Source: Amblyomma americanum (taxonomy: Eukaryota; Arthropoda; Arachnida; Ixodida; Ixodidae). From it: DNA of 64,000 nucleotides. The stretch covers positions 156,896,099 through 156,960,098 of the forward strand of contig NC_135502.1 of NCBI RefSeq assembly GCF_052857255.1. Reading direction: 5' to 3'. The notes under the pieces were generated by a model. It ran no database searches. It had not been told where the DNA came from and saw only the letters and a list, made by a program, of their open reading frames with translations. Shown here piece by piece: positions 41,469 through 51,654 of the stretch; position 1 is the first letter of the stretch, and the number at the start of each line of letters is the position of its first letter. The translations under genes and the position numbers were made by a program.

Positions 41469-41792
41469 AATAATAATAATAATAAATTTATTTCTGCCTC
41501 AAAGGTATATGGACAGAGGAGCTGCAGAAAAAGTTGTAAAAAATACAGCTTGACAAAGCCGCAGCCCCCATTTTTACAGGCAACCGCAGAAGACAAACAA
41601 ACAACGACTCAACTTCAGGTGTCGTATAAAACGAAACAAAAGAACAAAAAAGTAATGCTATACATCGCAAGAGCACTTCAAGCGTACTGAGTAAACACAG
41701 GAATAAAAAGATTGTTATTATATATCACACTCTCATACGTAAAATGGGAGAGAATATATTCCTTTTGATGTAGAAGTGCTAGTTCAGTTGAT

Positions 41793-43333
41793 TTATTTTT
41801 GCGAAAACCGAACTGACACAAGAGTCAGCAAATTACATTGGTCAATAAATTTTGTGAACCTGGAGTGCATAACTTTTTCTAATGCTTTAGAAAAAACGGG
41901 AAGTATGGATACAGGTCTATAATTACCTAAGTCATTTTGGTCGCCCTTTTTAAATAGAACGGTTACTTTGGCGGTCTGCATTTTTTCTGGAAAGGAAGAT
42001 GTAGTTAAGCAGAGGTTGAATATGTGCGTAACTGCGGGGGCTACAACATCAGCAATATATTTTAATGGTCCTATCTGAAGGTCATCAATGTCTCGGCATC
42101 AGCTATTCTTTTGGCCTAATAATACTGACACAACTTCCTCTCTTGTAACAGGTTCTAGAAACATTGTTTTATCGTTACAACAGTTTATGTACTCACATGC
42201 ATCTGGACGCGATCCATAGGTTGGCATTTGCGTAAAAAATCATTAAAAGCATTAGCCAACTCAGTTCCAGTTAAATCATTGTCATTAATCTTCAACCTTT
42301 GTACGCTGGCATGGGATGGGTTGCGTTGCAACAAAGAGTTTAGACGGGACCAAAGTAGGTCATGACGACCCCTTTTAATGTCCAAAAATGCAGAGCAATA
42401 GTCCTTTCGAGCGGATCGTAATTTCTTTTTTAATTTATTACGGACCAGCTTGAACGCCTTCAGATTATCAGCCGTGCGTGTCATAAGAACCGTTCTATAT
42501 AACTTTTCTTTCATTTTTATTTCTTGGCGCAAGGCAGGAGTGATCCAAGGTTTACGACTCTTACGGGACCGCTGATATGTTTTCTTGGGAAAGTGAAACT
42601 AGTAGATTTGTTTGAATATATCAAGGAATTGGTTATAAGCATCATTTGCATTATCCAGCTCAGCAATCAGAGTCCAGTCAACTTTGTTAAGGGCATTTCT
42701 GAAATCCTCCAGTGCAACGTCTGTTAACGTAAGTGAAAGCTTCCGGTTGTTTTAAAGTTCGCGCTGACACCTCCATACAGAAATACACAGGCAGATGGTC
42801 GCTGATGGGGCACGATAATACACCTGCCTTAAGTTTCGGGTGGCATAAATTGGTGATGAACAAGTCTAAGGTGGATTGACTTTCAATAGTTATTCTCGTT
42901 GGGATTTCAATAACATTGGTGAAACCGTTTGAAGCCAACATAGTGCTAAATTCTCTAGTATGATAATTATCAGTGCACATGTCGATGTTAAAGTCTTTCC
43001 AGCAATAAGCAGGTATCCTCCGTCTGCTACAAACGATAAAAAGTGATCATAAAACTTCAAGAAAACGGCTATATCCCCATTGGGTGGGCGATAACGAACG
43101 GAATAGATAATTTTCCCCACAGACAGTGATATGACCTCGTAGTGCGGTGTGATAATACTGTATGAGTAAAGCATTTCATCATTTTCGTTCATATCCAGTA
43201 GAACTTCCACTCCCCCGCCACGGCCAACAGATCTATTCAGGTAATACGTTTTATAGTTAGTCATTCTGAAAACATTATCTTCATTGGTGCTCCACGTTTC
43301 ACTTAACATTATCGCAGTGAACTTGGAATTCAC
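41793..43333 (-). pseudogene. LINE-2 APE endonuclease and start of RT
   Basis: From 43333: KFTAIMLSETWSTNEDN (catalytic Glu of APE), YYLNRSVGRGGGVEVLL, IIYSVRYRPPNGD. After a frameshift come TLDLFITNLCHPKLKAG and ISDHLPVYFCM with the terminal SDH. A linker follows (42532-42185), then FKKGDQNDLGNYRPVSILPV and FSKALEKV, the first RT block. The frame ends at 41793 and no palm motifs follow. Confidence 0.8.
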
Positions 43334-43517
43334 TGAAAAATTCTTGTAAGGATTGTGTTTTATTCTTCACTGATCGTGCGTTGATGTGTACAGCTTTTAG
43401 CGATGCGGGCGAAAAACAGGAAATAATACGGTTTAAGTCAGCAGGAAGATGGTATTTGTTTTGCATCTTTATTTCTCTTCACTTTATTTTCCTTTATCGA
43501 TTCGGCAAGCACAGCAC

Positions 43518-44428
43518 TCATTTCAACTGTTCTAGGTCATCTTCTCTTTTGATATGGATGGCATCCATCCCTGCACATTTGCGGACAAGAACTTTTCCAT
43601 TTACATGCCATATATAAAGATAACCATTTCCTTTTGCCCAGTCCTTCACCCGACGAAGCAGTTCTCTGTTGTACCAAGTATGATTTTCCTGGATGACGAT
43701 AGGCGGATCATTCTTTTTTACTTTGTTCTTGGCTGAAAGCCAAGTGTCTCTTGTCGCTTTTCGGGTAAAACGAGCGATAATACCTGGCTTCTTATCTTTC
43801 CGGGCAGGCAATCTGTGTATCGTCTGAATATCTGTTGGTGTTAGAAGCGGTACTTCAAGCTTGGGGGCAAGACTGTTTATTACAGAAAGCAGATTTTCAT
43901 CTGGTTGAAACGGGATACCGTGTATTCCTAGGTTAAGTTTTCTACTGCGGTGTTCGAGGTCATTAACATCTTGCTGCAGTTGTGCTTGCGCCGCCTGGGT
44001 CATATCGTCTTTCTCTTCTAATTCAGCTACTCTTTTTTTCAGAGCCTTGATTTCATTCTCTTGACGAGAAACCTGTCTTTCGAAGTCATCAAATTTCATG
44101 GACATGTGTTGAACAGATTGTTCAATTTGATCCACTTTTTTTGTTAGTTCTGGCAAACTTTCCAGTTTTTCTAGGAGAGCGGCAAGAGTCTTCCGAATAT
44201 CAGGTTCAGAATCAGAGCCATTGTCCTCTTTGCCTGTTATAGGAGCCTTTCCTGCTCGGGTTTACAACAGCGCCACGTCTTTTTCGAATCAGAGGGCTTA
44301 GCTTGAAACGATTTCTCTTTTACCCCAGCACACTGGCCAAAATGGTATGCGCAGTTACAATCCGTACAGATCACACGCGGGGCACTTTCTTGAATAGCTG
44401 ATGCACAAGAAGAACATGTGCTGGACAT
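43518..44428 (-). pseudogene. LINE-2 ORF1: PHD-like zinc finger, coiled coil, RNA-binding domain
   Basis: 44428-44237 gives a Cys-rich finger, CSSCASAIQESAPRVICTDC, then CNCAYHFGQCAG, of the PHD-like kind found in ORF1 of CR1-type LINEs. After a short gap in another frame, 44156-43518 (212 residues) has a heptad coiled coil (VSRQENEIKALKKRVAELEE), an RRM-like part with KLNLGIHGIPFQPDENLL and RFTRKATRDTWLSAK, and an end YLYIWHVNGKVLVRK. A single frameshift or stop separates the two parts. Confidence 0.75.
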
Positions 44429-44557
44429 AGTTTTTTTTTCACGTCTGACAGTTCAACGCAACACAAAGCATAACGTTACGATGAGTAAGTTTCAAATAAG
44501 GTCGCAGCAGCGGCAGGAATAAACTGCATACAAGTTTTGCGTAATATTGCACTAACC

Positions 44558-44895
44558 TGCGAAGACAGCAGTAGCTTTTTAGCGATGTAGTCATGTCGCT
44601 GCCGCTGCTGCCAAGTGACCGCTGCCCCGATGTTCGCTCTTTTATCTAGTAGATGGTCCAGTGTACGTCTGCGCAGATTTTGCCAATACAGCGCCAAGTG
44701 TCCGATGACGCAGTTGGATGACGGTGGCCTGAGGTGGCCGCATGTTCACAGCAGCGGGGACCGTTCGCAGTAGTACGCAGATTCACATCGGCAGGGGTGG
44801 TGTTCCTTGGACCCAGTCACAGGTGCATCCAGAGATCTGCGAAGACAGCCGTAGCTTTTTAGCGATGTAGTCGTGTCGCTGCCACTGCTGCCAAG
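44558..44895 (-). repeat. Tandem 5' units of LINE-2 (period 280 bp)
   Basis: TGCGAAGACAGC-GTAGCTTTTT and the following 40 bases occur at 44558 and 44838 with about four differences in 58 positions. The outer copy abuts the LTR junction. The layout matches the tandem 5' units of LINE-1, though period and sequence differ. Confidence 0.8.
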
Positions 44896-45732
44896 TAAGG
44901 AGCCTAAATTAAATTTTAAAGAAAAAGGTTTGAAGAAGACGACGCGAATTAACCGAAGAATAAAGAACAGGAAGAAGAAGCATTCGTTGAGGTGGACTAG
45001 GTGGTTGGTGGAGAAGCATTCGGTGAGGTATAGAGAGATGGTTGGTGGAGAAAAGAAGACGACAAGGCTTACGTGGGCTAACACCGAGGTTATAAAAGGG
45101 CGAGTGAGAGCGAGGCCCGGGGGGGCGGAACAGCTGAGAAGCGCAGGCTCCGTTGGGTCAGGGACACTTTGGTTGGAAGAGATCGATGCCGGCTACTGCT
45201 CCGGTGAGCTCCGCATCGTGGACTTCCTGCTGTGCCTGAGCCCGTTCCGGGGAGTCACTGAGGACGCTACCACCTGCTACGCCCAGGGGTGTCTCCAGCG
45301 CTGTTGCCACCCATCCGGGTGGTGCCCCCACGCCAACTACACCGGCATCACCTTCACGGGCGCTTGGAGCGGGGGCTTGTACGACGCAGCCAGCGACACC
45401 AGCCCAAGCGCGTCGAACGCCGCCAGCGACGCCAGCCCAAGCACGGCGAACGCCGACTCCACGCCGCCTACTGGATCCATACAGCGCCGCAGCCACACCG
45501 AACCAACCGTGAGCACGAACGCCGGCCGCTAATAGTAGAACACTAGTAGTAGACTCTAGTAGCAGTGTGCCCGGGTCGTGTTTATTTGTAGTTTTTGTGC
45601 TTTGTGTTAGTTTTGCCAGTTTTGTGTTCAAGTGTGTGTGCCACGTAGGGTGTAATAAATGTGTGTTTGTGTGGGTACACCCATCTCCTAGTCTATTCTC
45701 TCAGTCCGAGTGTTCTCCGGAGATCCGTGACA
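44896..45732 (+). repeat. gypsy-2 3' LTR, remainder
   Basis: Matches the 5' LTR from its 13th base to the end, with TATAAAAGG at about 45094 and terminal GTGACA. It carries a 42-bp-scale duplication of the AGCGACGCCAGCCCAAGC type region near 45395-45440 that is single in the 5' LTR. Confidence 0.9.
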
Positions 45733-45954
45733 GGTTCGGTGTGTAAAAACTGCCTTGAACTCTATGATGACAGGATCTCTTCAATGCGGCTCTCATTGCT
45801 GTTTTTTTCTACCCTCCTTTATGATCTTGGAGTGCGCAGATGTGTATGGGAGCAGTCCCTTCTAGCTTCGTGGTCCGTACCGCCAGCATATGTGAGCGCC
45901 TAGAGAGGCTAGCGTCAAGTCCAGAAATTGCATAACGTTGTTTTCTGGGAGTTC

Positions 45955-46855
45955 ACTTGTTATTTCTAGTTCTAGTTCTTCTAGTAATTAGCAAAAGTAG
46001 CAATGAGAGCCGCATTGACGAGATCCTCTCAACATGAAGTTCAAGGCAGTTTTGACGCCCAGAACAGTCGGCTGAAAGCAGCAGGTTACCCGACGAGACT
46101 GCTACCCGGTGCTGCAGAAGGGATTCTGCAAGCACTTAGAGGCAGAAAATAAGTCACAACCACATCAGAAGAAAGGAAGCCGTACGCGCTCATTCCTTAC
46201 ATTAATGGGATTTCCCACAGTCTCGAAATGGCAGGTGCAAGAGCTGGTGTAAAAGTGCTGATGTCAGCACCCAACCAATTAGGAGGCCTTTGCGCCAAAG
46301 CCAACAGCGAGCAAAAAAAAAATCAATGAAAGAAAAAGCAACGAAAAAAGACAGGTGAAATGTGTGAAAAGAGTGTTTTTAATATACCTCTGTCATGCGG
46401 ACGCACCTACATTAGTCAAACAGGGCGCGGTTTGAATGAACAGCTTTGAGAGCACAAAAGATCCCTAAAGGGCGCCAACAGCAGTGAATTAGCAAAACAT
46501 TGCAGAGAGCATGAATGTGACCTTCAGCTTAGCAACACAATGGTCATAACGTCATATTTCGATCAACGGACCAGGGATATTGAAAAAGCCTTCAACATCC
46601 GACAAAAGAACAACGTATATTCGTCAGCATACTTTCGATAGCGTTTGTGACAGCGAAATTTATTACCTGCGTGCGTTGCCCTAATATTTTATATTGTGTA
46701 CATCTTATGCGTTTGTCAAGTTTCTGTTCTCTCCTTATTGCACGACAAGATGTATATAATCAATCGAACGCGGATGAAAAATCTGGTTGTTAGTCAGCGT
46801 TGATTCCCGCCTCTATATTCTTTGTTCCGTGCTGCGCTGCTCTCGCCACAAGAAA
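45955..46855 (+). mobile_element. PLE-D, plus copy, head-to-head with the split minus copy
   Basis: CGGCTGAAAGCAGCAGGTTA at 46068 and the following linker (RALIPYINGISHSLEMAGAR-type frame) mirror 36710-36488. A degenerate GIY-YIG region follows (TLVKQGA, where others have TYIGQTG), then the 3' end ATCTGGTTGTTAGTCAGCGT at 46782. Several stops. Centre of the inverted pair near 45.95 kb. Confidence 0.75.
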
Positions 46856-49800
46856 AGGAAATGTGCTAAAATTTTACACGCAAAGGAAATATGAATTCAA
46901 AAAGTCGCCCGATCTCGCCCATATAAGAGGAAATAGCAGCACAATGTAGATGTAATTTCAGTTCATTAGTGTGCACTTTCCATTTAAATGAATACAAACA
47001 GGAGACGTATATGTATGCACCATTTAACACACAATGTACGGAGCACTACGGCTCCAGCATATAAAAATAGCCAAATTTTTCTCTACCTCTAAGAAATCTG
47101 AAAATATAAAGCAAGAAAAAATATTACAGGCTGAAAGTTATTGCACCTTAAGCAAACATTCTAAAGGGTACAAAAGCATGTATGCACGCGCAAAACAAAC
47201 GCATGTAAAGAGCAACCTGGGTGCCAAAAGAAAAGACGATATGGGCGTACGATACAAATACGCGATTTCAGGTCACGGATATTCTGCAGGTTGAAACCTC
47301 CCTCTGGCTTTGCCCCTCGCACGAGCCTTGGAGTAAGCTTGAGCGTGTTATCAAAGCAGGTAAAAAATAATTATACGACGCGAAAATAAAAATTGAGCAT
47401 AAACCAACAAACCTTGACGACGTTGCCTACGGAAACCCGGGGATGGAATAAAATGCTGCAACTATATACATGAATTCAACGCAGCCTTGTGTCCTGCGCC
47501 TACACACGGCACAGCAAACGCTCAAACATACGCGTCGTATCCTAGTTACACCCCCGTTTTATTTTGTTGTGTCTAAGTGTGGAGATAAGACTGCTTGGAG
47601 CCGGATGGAAAGGGGGGACGTCTGGGGGTAGGAGCCTTGGCGCGCCGCACCCATGGTACAGCAGACCGCGCGTGCGGCACAATACGGCGCGGGGGGCGAG
47701 ATCAAGGGGATCAAGGCACACGTAATCCGGTGGGGGTGGGTTGAAAGTCAGCGACGCGAACACAACACAAACTATACCGCTGCGACAGGACGGCAATGCA
47801 GGTAGAGCAGGTTAATCCATGGACACTCGCAGCAAGAGTCTGGTGGGCTTCCGAAGATCTCTCCCGCCTATGACTGCATTGGACGACCACGCTGCAACCA
47901 ACACGCCACAGTCGTCGGAGGCACTGAGGGATGCAGAGTGCACGCTCGGAGTCGCCCACTACCTTGGAACCCGCTGCCACGAACGACGCCTTTATGAGCG
48001 CCATTATGGTGTAGGGCCGTGAAGTTGCGCAAAATACTTGCGATGCGCCGCGCGCCGCTGCATCAATTCCAAAAGAAATTATGTGGGCACGCCGAGATGC
48101 GCGGGAAAACGGCCATGATTTCGTAGCTACGAAGTTCACGATAGCCCATTGATGAGAGCAAGAGCTGCCGCGCGCTGGGGCTTGCATGCGAGTGGCAAGG
48201 GGCTGCGCGAATACGTGTGCGCAAGATAGCTTCCGCCCAGCGAGGAAACCGGGCGAGCGACGGGAGGTCGTTACTGCGCCTCTGCTAGACATCGGCGCAA
48301 CAAGGACTGCTGGTAGTTTGAGATGCCTGCAGGGACCGCCGCACCGTGCTGAATATGGAAACATTATAGAAGACTGGCACGTTGGTGACCTCCGCTCCCG
48401 GCGGTGCGATGAAAAGGCAGACCGCCGCGCCTGCCTGCCTCCAGCATGGAGCCGCCGGCCCAGGAGATAGATGCGGGGTGAAATGGGCTTCCTTCGGCTG
48501 TTCGAACAGAACTATTTGATCTCTCAAAACGGCGAGTGCAAGAGCAAAACCTTCTCTTCCCCTATTTTTTGGTGCGAGGAGAGAGAAAAGAGAGCGAGGA
48601 GTCAATTTGTATTTTTTGTTGAAAAGCATTGGTCCCGAAAACGTGCTCCCAGTTACCTTTATGGGACAAAATGCTATTAGTTTTTGTTTCTGCTTAACAC
48701 CCCCGAAAAAAAACATTTCTAGGGCATTAGTTGGTGCACTTCCCTTTTGCTTGTGTTTCTGTGTCCTGCCTCTACGGCCTGGAACTGTCGATAAATGTTT
48801 TACTGAGACTGGGACATTCCATCCTTTCTGGGCGCTCTGGGGAGGTATGTACGTTGTTTGCTGGGATCCCCCTTCGTGTTCTGATGTTTTGAAGTGCCAG
48901 TCCCTAATGTGTGCCACAGTTGTTGACACATTAGCAGAAACAAGTTTGCCACCAATTGTGTGAACAGAACCTTTGGCACGCGTAGGGAAACTTAAGGAGT
49001 GTTCTATTGTCGAATTTTTATGGTTTTATGGTTGCTGCGGGTTAGGTCTACCACGAAAGCATACAAATGTTCATGCTGCTAGAAGTCCAAGCGGCCAAAA
49101 TTAGCTTCTGTGCAGCTGAAGAATTCAAGGCACTAGTTTCTTGAAATGCAGAAGCCATCTTTTTACTGGAATGCATTTAAAATGTTTACTCCTATGGTTA
49201 AGCCTCTGAGGTGTTACTTGGGGCTCAGAAAAAAACTCAAAAGTTGACAGGTGTGTCACCGCTTCAAAAATATCTGCAGCTCAGAAGATGCGGTCAGGGA
49301 ATGCAGCTATGCTTAGTTTTACCATCCACACCGACATACAGACCTGGCAACTTACTGCTGCTTTTTCTTTGCAATAAGAAGAAATTTGTTTATGGCCAAC
49401 GAGTTTCTTATTACAAGTCAGGAAGAGGGTAAAAGGGTTCCTGCGGTTGTGGCATGCTGATGACTTTTGTGCTTGAACTTATGCCTAGCTGGCCTTGTAA
49501 TAGGGAGATGGAAAATGTTTCAGGACTATTTCTCGCAAATGTCAGGTGAATTTTTGGATAATAACGAGAATAAACACAGTATTGTTGCATTGTTTTGTTA
49601 TTTGGTACGCTTGTAACTCTTGCAACTTTCTTTGTATGCAGGAAAAATCTGCTGATGTGAAAACTATTTCAACGAAGTAGGAGGACCAGAACAACGAGCA
49701 TAGTTGCCATCCTGGACTTGGTACATGATTAAATAAGCAGCAGCTATCTGCAGCAAAGTTAGCAGAAGACGACTGCGTCTTTTGAACAAAGCTGGCTAAA

Positions 49801-49857
49801 ACAGACTTCCGAAACTTGGTCACAGCAGTGAAAGTAGGGTAGAGTAAGGGCTTCGCT
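46856..49857. other. Unclassified; may include the left part of the DDE transposon
   Basis: Long frames occur on minus at 47711-48364 and 48285-48929 in GC-rich DNA, but I see no domain in them. 49000-49857 precedes the transposase core and may hold its 5' exons. I could not find a THAP or other DNA-binding domain or a terminal inverted repeat. Confidence 0.35.
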
Positions 49858-50695
49858 GTGCTCCCCTATGATAATCAGCTGCTGCTCACTCTCATGCGAC
49901 TCCGCCTTGGCCTTCTCTGTGAGCACATGGCGAGAATATTTCAAGTATCTGTAGGGAGTGTCTGCAACATTTTCAGGCATGTCCTGTCGGTGCTGTGCAC
50001 CATTATGAAAAAAGCCGTAACTTGGGTACTAAGATCAATGATCCAAAAAAGTATGCCCAATTCATTCATTGACAACGGATACGACACAACCACATGTACT
50101 GCTGACTGCTTCGAGATAAACCTGTAGCGGCCAAAAAAACTGATGCGAAGGGTTGAAACCTACAGCAGCTACAAGGCGAGCAGCACTGTGAAGTTTCTTA
50201 TTGTCATAGCACCAGATGGCTGCATAATGTATGTGCCTCTAACTTATAGAGGACGTGCATCGGACAAATATATCACAAAAGACTACAAGCAGGAGGACCA
50301 TCGCGGCCCAGGAGGTGAAGTCATGGTTGACAGACGCTTCACCCTGACAACAAGCACGATAATTCAAGGAGTGAAACTTAACGCCCCTGCCTTCAAAAAA
50401 GGTAAGGGTATCGTGTAAACATGCTATAATGAATGGCGGGAGTGCCTCATTGTTACGTCAATTTGCAGGGAAACTTCAACTCAGTGAAGAGGAAGTCACC
50501 AGAACGAGACGGATAGCTTTAGTGCACGTTCACGTTGAGCGCGCCATAAACAGGATTAGAACATAAGAATATTTTGGCAGGCCCTGCCCATCAAGTCCAA
50601 GAAGAGGATATGCAAAATGATTCTTTTTGTGCAGGGCTTCGCAATGTCATGTGCCTTTAGTCGCTACCAGGAGAGAGCCCACAACTGAGTAAATT
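49858..50695 (+). pseudogene. PIF/Harbinger-type DDE transposase (DDE_Tnp_4; ISL2EU-like)
   Basis: The frame starts with a helix-turn-helix of the Tnp_4 kind, NQLLLTLMRLRLGLLCEHMA then RIFQVSVGSVCNIF. After TCTADCFEINL (first catalytic Asp) there is a TAG at 50125, then in the same frame TYSSYKASSTVKFLIVIAPD, GRASDKYITKDY, VMVDRRFTL (second Asp), LNAPAFKKGK. Across an intron (50402-50468) come LQLSEEEVTRTRRIA and HVHVERAINRIR with the catalytic Glu. A frameshift precedes LPIKSKKRICKMILFVQ. The core is nearly complete but broken by one stop and one shift. It should cut and paste the element DNA in the nucleus. The ISL2EU assignment rests partly on the neighbour. Confidence 0.8.
50402..50468 (+). 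other. Spliceosomal intron in the DDE transposase
   Basis: GTAAGG at 50402 and TTTGCAG ending 50468 bound 67 bases. Removing them restores F-K-K-G-K-L-Q-L-S-E-E in phase, which matches the family's continuous sequence. Confidence 0.8.
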
Positions 50696-51654
50696 AGTGT
50701 CCAAGACAAGAGTACGCTTGGTAAGCCTTCTTACTATGGAAAGTGGACAAAAAAAGAAGCCGTATCATATGGCTGGAGCCATGTTGGAATAACTTTCCGA
50801 GGTGAAACTTCGAAAGGACCTCATTTCAAAGGAATGACGTCGCTGACATTTAAAACATTGGTCCTTACACGTGCTGAAAATTTATCGCTAATAACTTAAA
50901 GAAGAGGTCATTCTAATCCCAAATGTGTATATGAAGCAAAGAACCGGCACAGATAATGTGGAGACACTGCACACATGCACGTGGCCTTAATTCGCATCAG
51001 AATTTCCTAGATTGATACTGTTTGCAGCCAATTTCAACACTTCTCCCAGCTGACTGGACTTCAAGGTATTTGCACTTGAGGTGCTTCACAAACACAGTTT
51101 TCCAGTCTATGAATGCAAAATAACTGTGGAACTAAGTGGATGCATCGTAAATTAAAAGTCGTTCTTACGGTGCTACACTGATTAAAATGAGTTTGTTCAC
51201 TTTGTAATAACATTGTGCCATTTGCGCAAGCAATGCAATATGCACTTATTTGCAACTATTTCCCAAATAGTGAACACAGTGACCAGTAAGCAATGTGCAC
51301 ACGAAATAAGGGGCAACTGTAGTCATTATTACGCGTAATAGTGCATTATTCATGGCGATATGGATTATAACAATGGTTTTGCACTGAGCATTTCTGACGC
51401 TCTATAGATCACACAGAGCCCCAATTAGGCCTCAACTTGTTGAATGCCTGTCTTGAACCTGTAATAAAGTCATGAATTACAGGGTTGTCTACTGCGCAAG
51501 CACACTTCAGATACACAGTATCTCGCACTTTCATTGAAGTACTAGATAGTACGCAGCTCAAGAATATTTATTCCAGGAGAAATCCCTTTTTCAACACTGA
51601 GTTCACATAACCTTGGTAGTCTGCGGAAATATAATGAGTCGTCCAGACACATGG
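50696..51654. other. Spacer between the convergent transposase and YqaJ genes
   Basis: No coding evidence. Probably 3' untranslated and internal sequence of the transposon. AT-rich. Confidence 0.4.

Larger units (their letters stand above)
41469..44895 (-). mobile_element. LINE-2: non-LTR retrotransposon inserted in the gypsy-2 3' LTR
   Basis: Minus-strand element with tandem 5' units (44895-44558), PHD-like ORF1, APE endonuclease, the start of RT, and a 3' end closing in (ATT)n at 41469-41484. Most of RT after NYRPVSIL is missing through an internal deletion near 41760-41790, so it is defective. Same general type as LINE-1. Confidence 0.85.
36717..45732 (+). mobile_element. gypsy-2: LTR retrotransposon, gag-protease-integrase, no RT, with nested insertions
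   Basis: Begins TGTCACATATATTAAGGAGC and ends ATCCGTGACA. LTRs of about 0.83 kb stand at both ends, the 3' one split by LINE-2. Flanks are GGTAC (36712-36716) and GGTTC (45733-45737), a 5-bp target duplication with one change. Internal order: primer-binding site, gag with two zinc knuckles, protease, integrase, polypurine tract. RT and RNase H are absent, so it is non-autonomous as it stands. Confidence 0.85.

Noticed and set aside
44873..45532. 219-residue and other open frames in the LTRs (also 36.7-37.3 and 55.7-56.2 kb)
   Set aside because: They lie in LTR sequence of the gypsy-2 family, run in several frames and on both strands, and are not conserved in frame between the three LTRs.
47711..48364. 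217-residue minus frame
   Set aside because: GC-rich region with long frames on both strands and no recognisable domain. Not supported as a gene.
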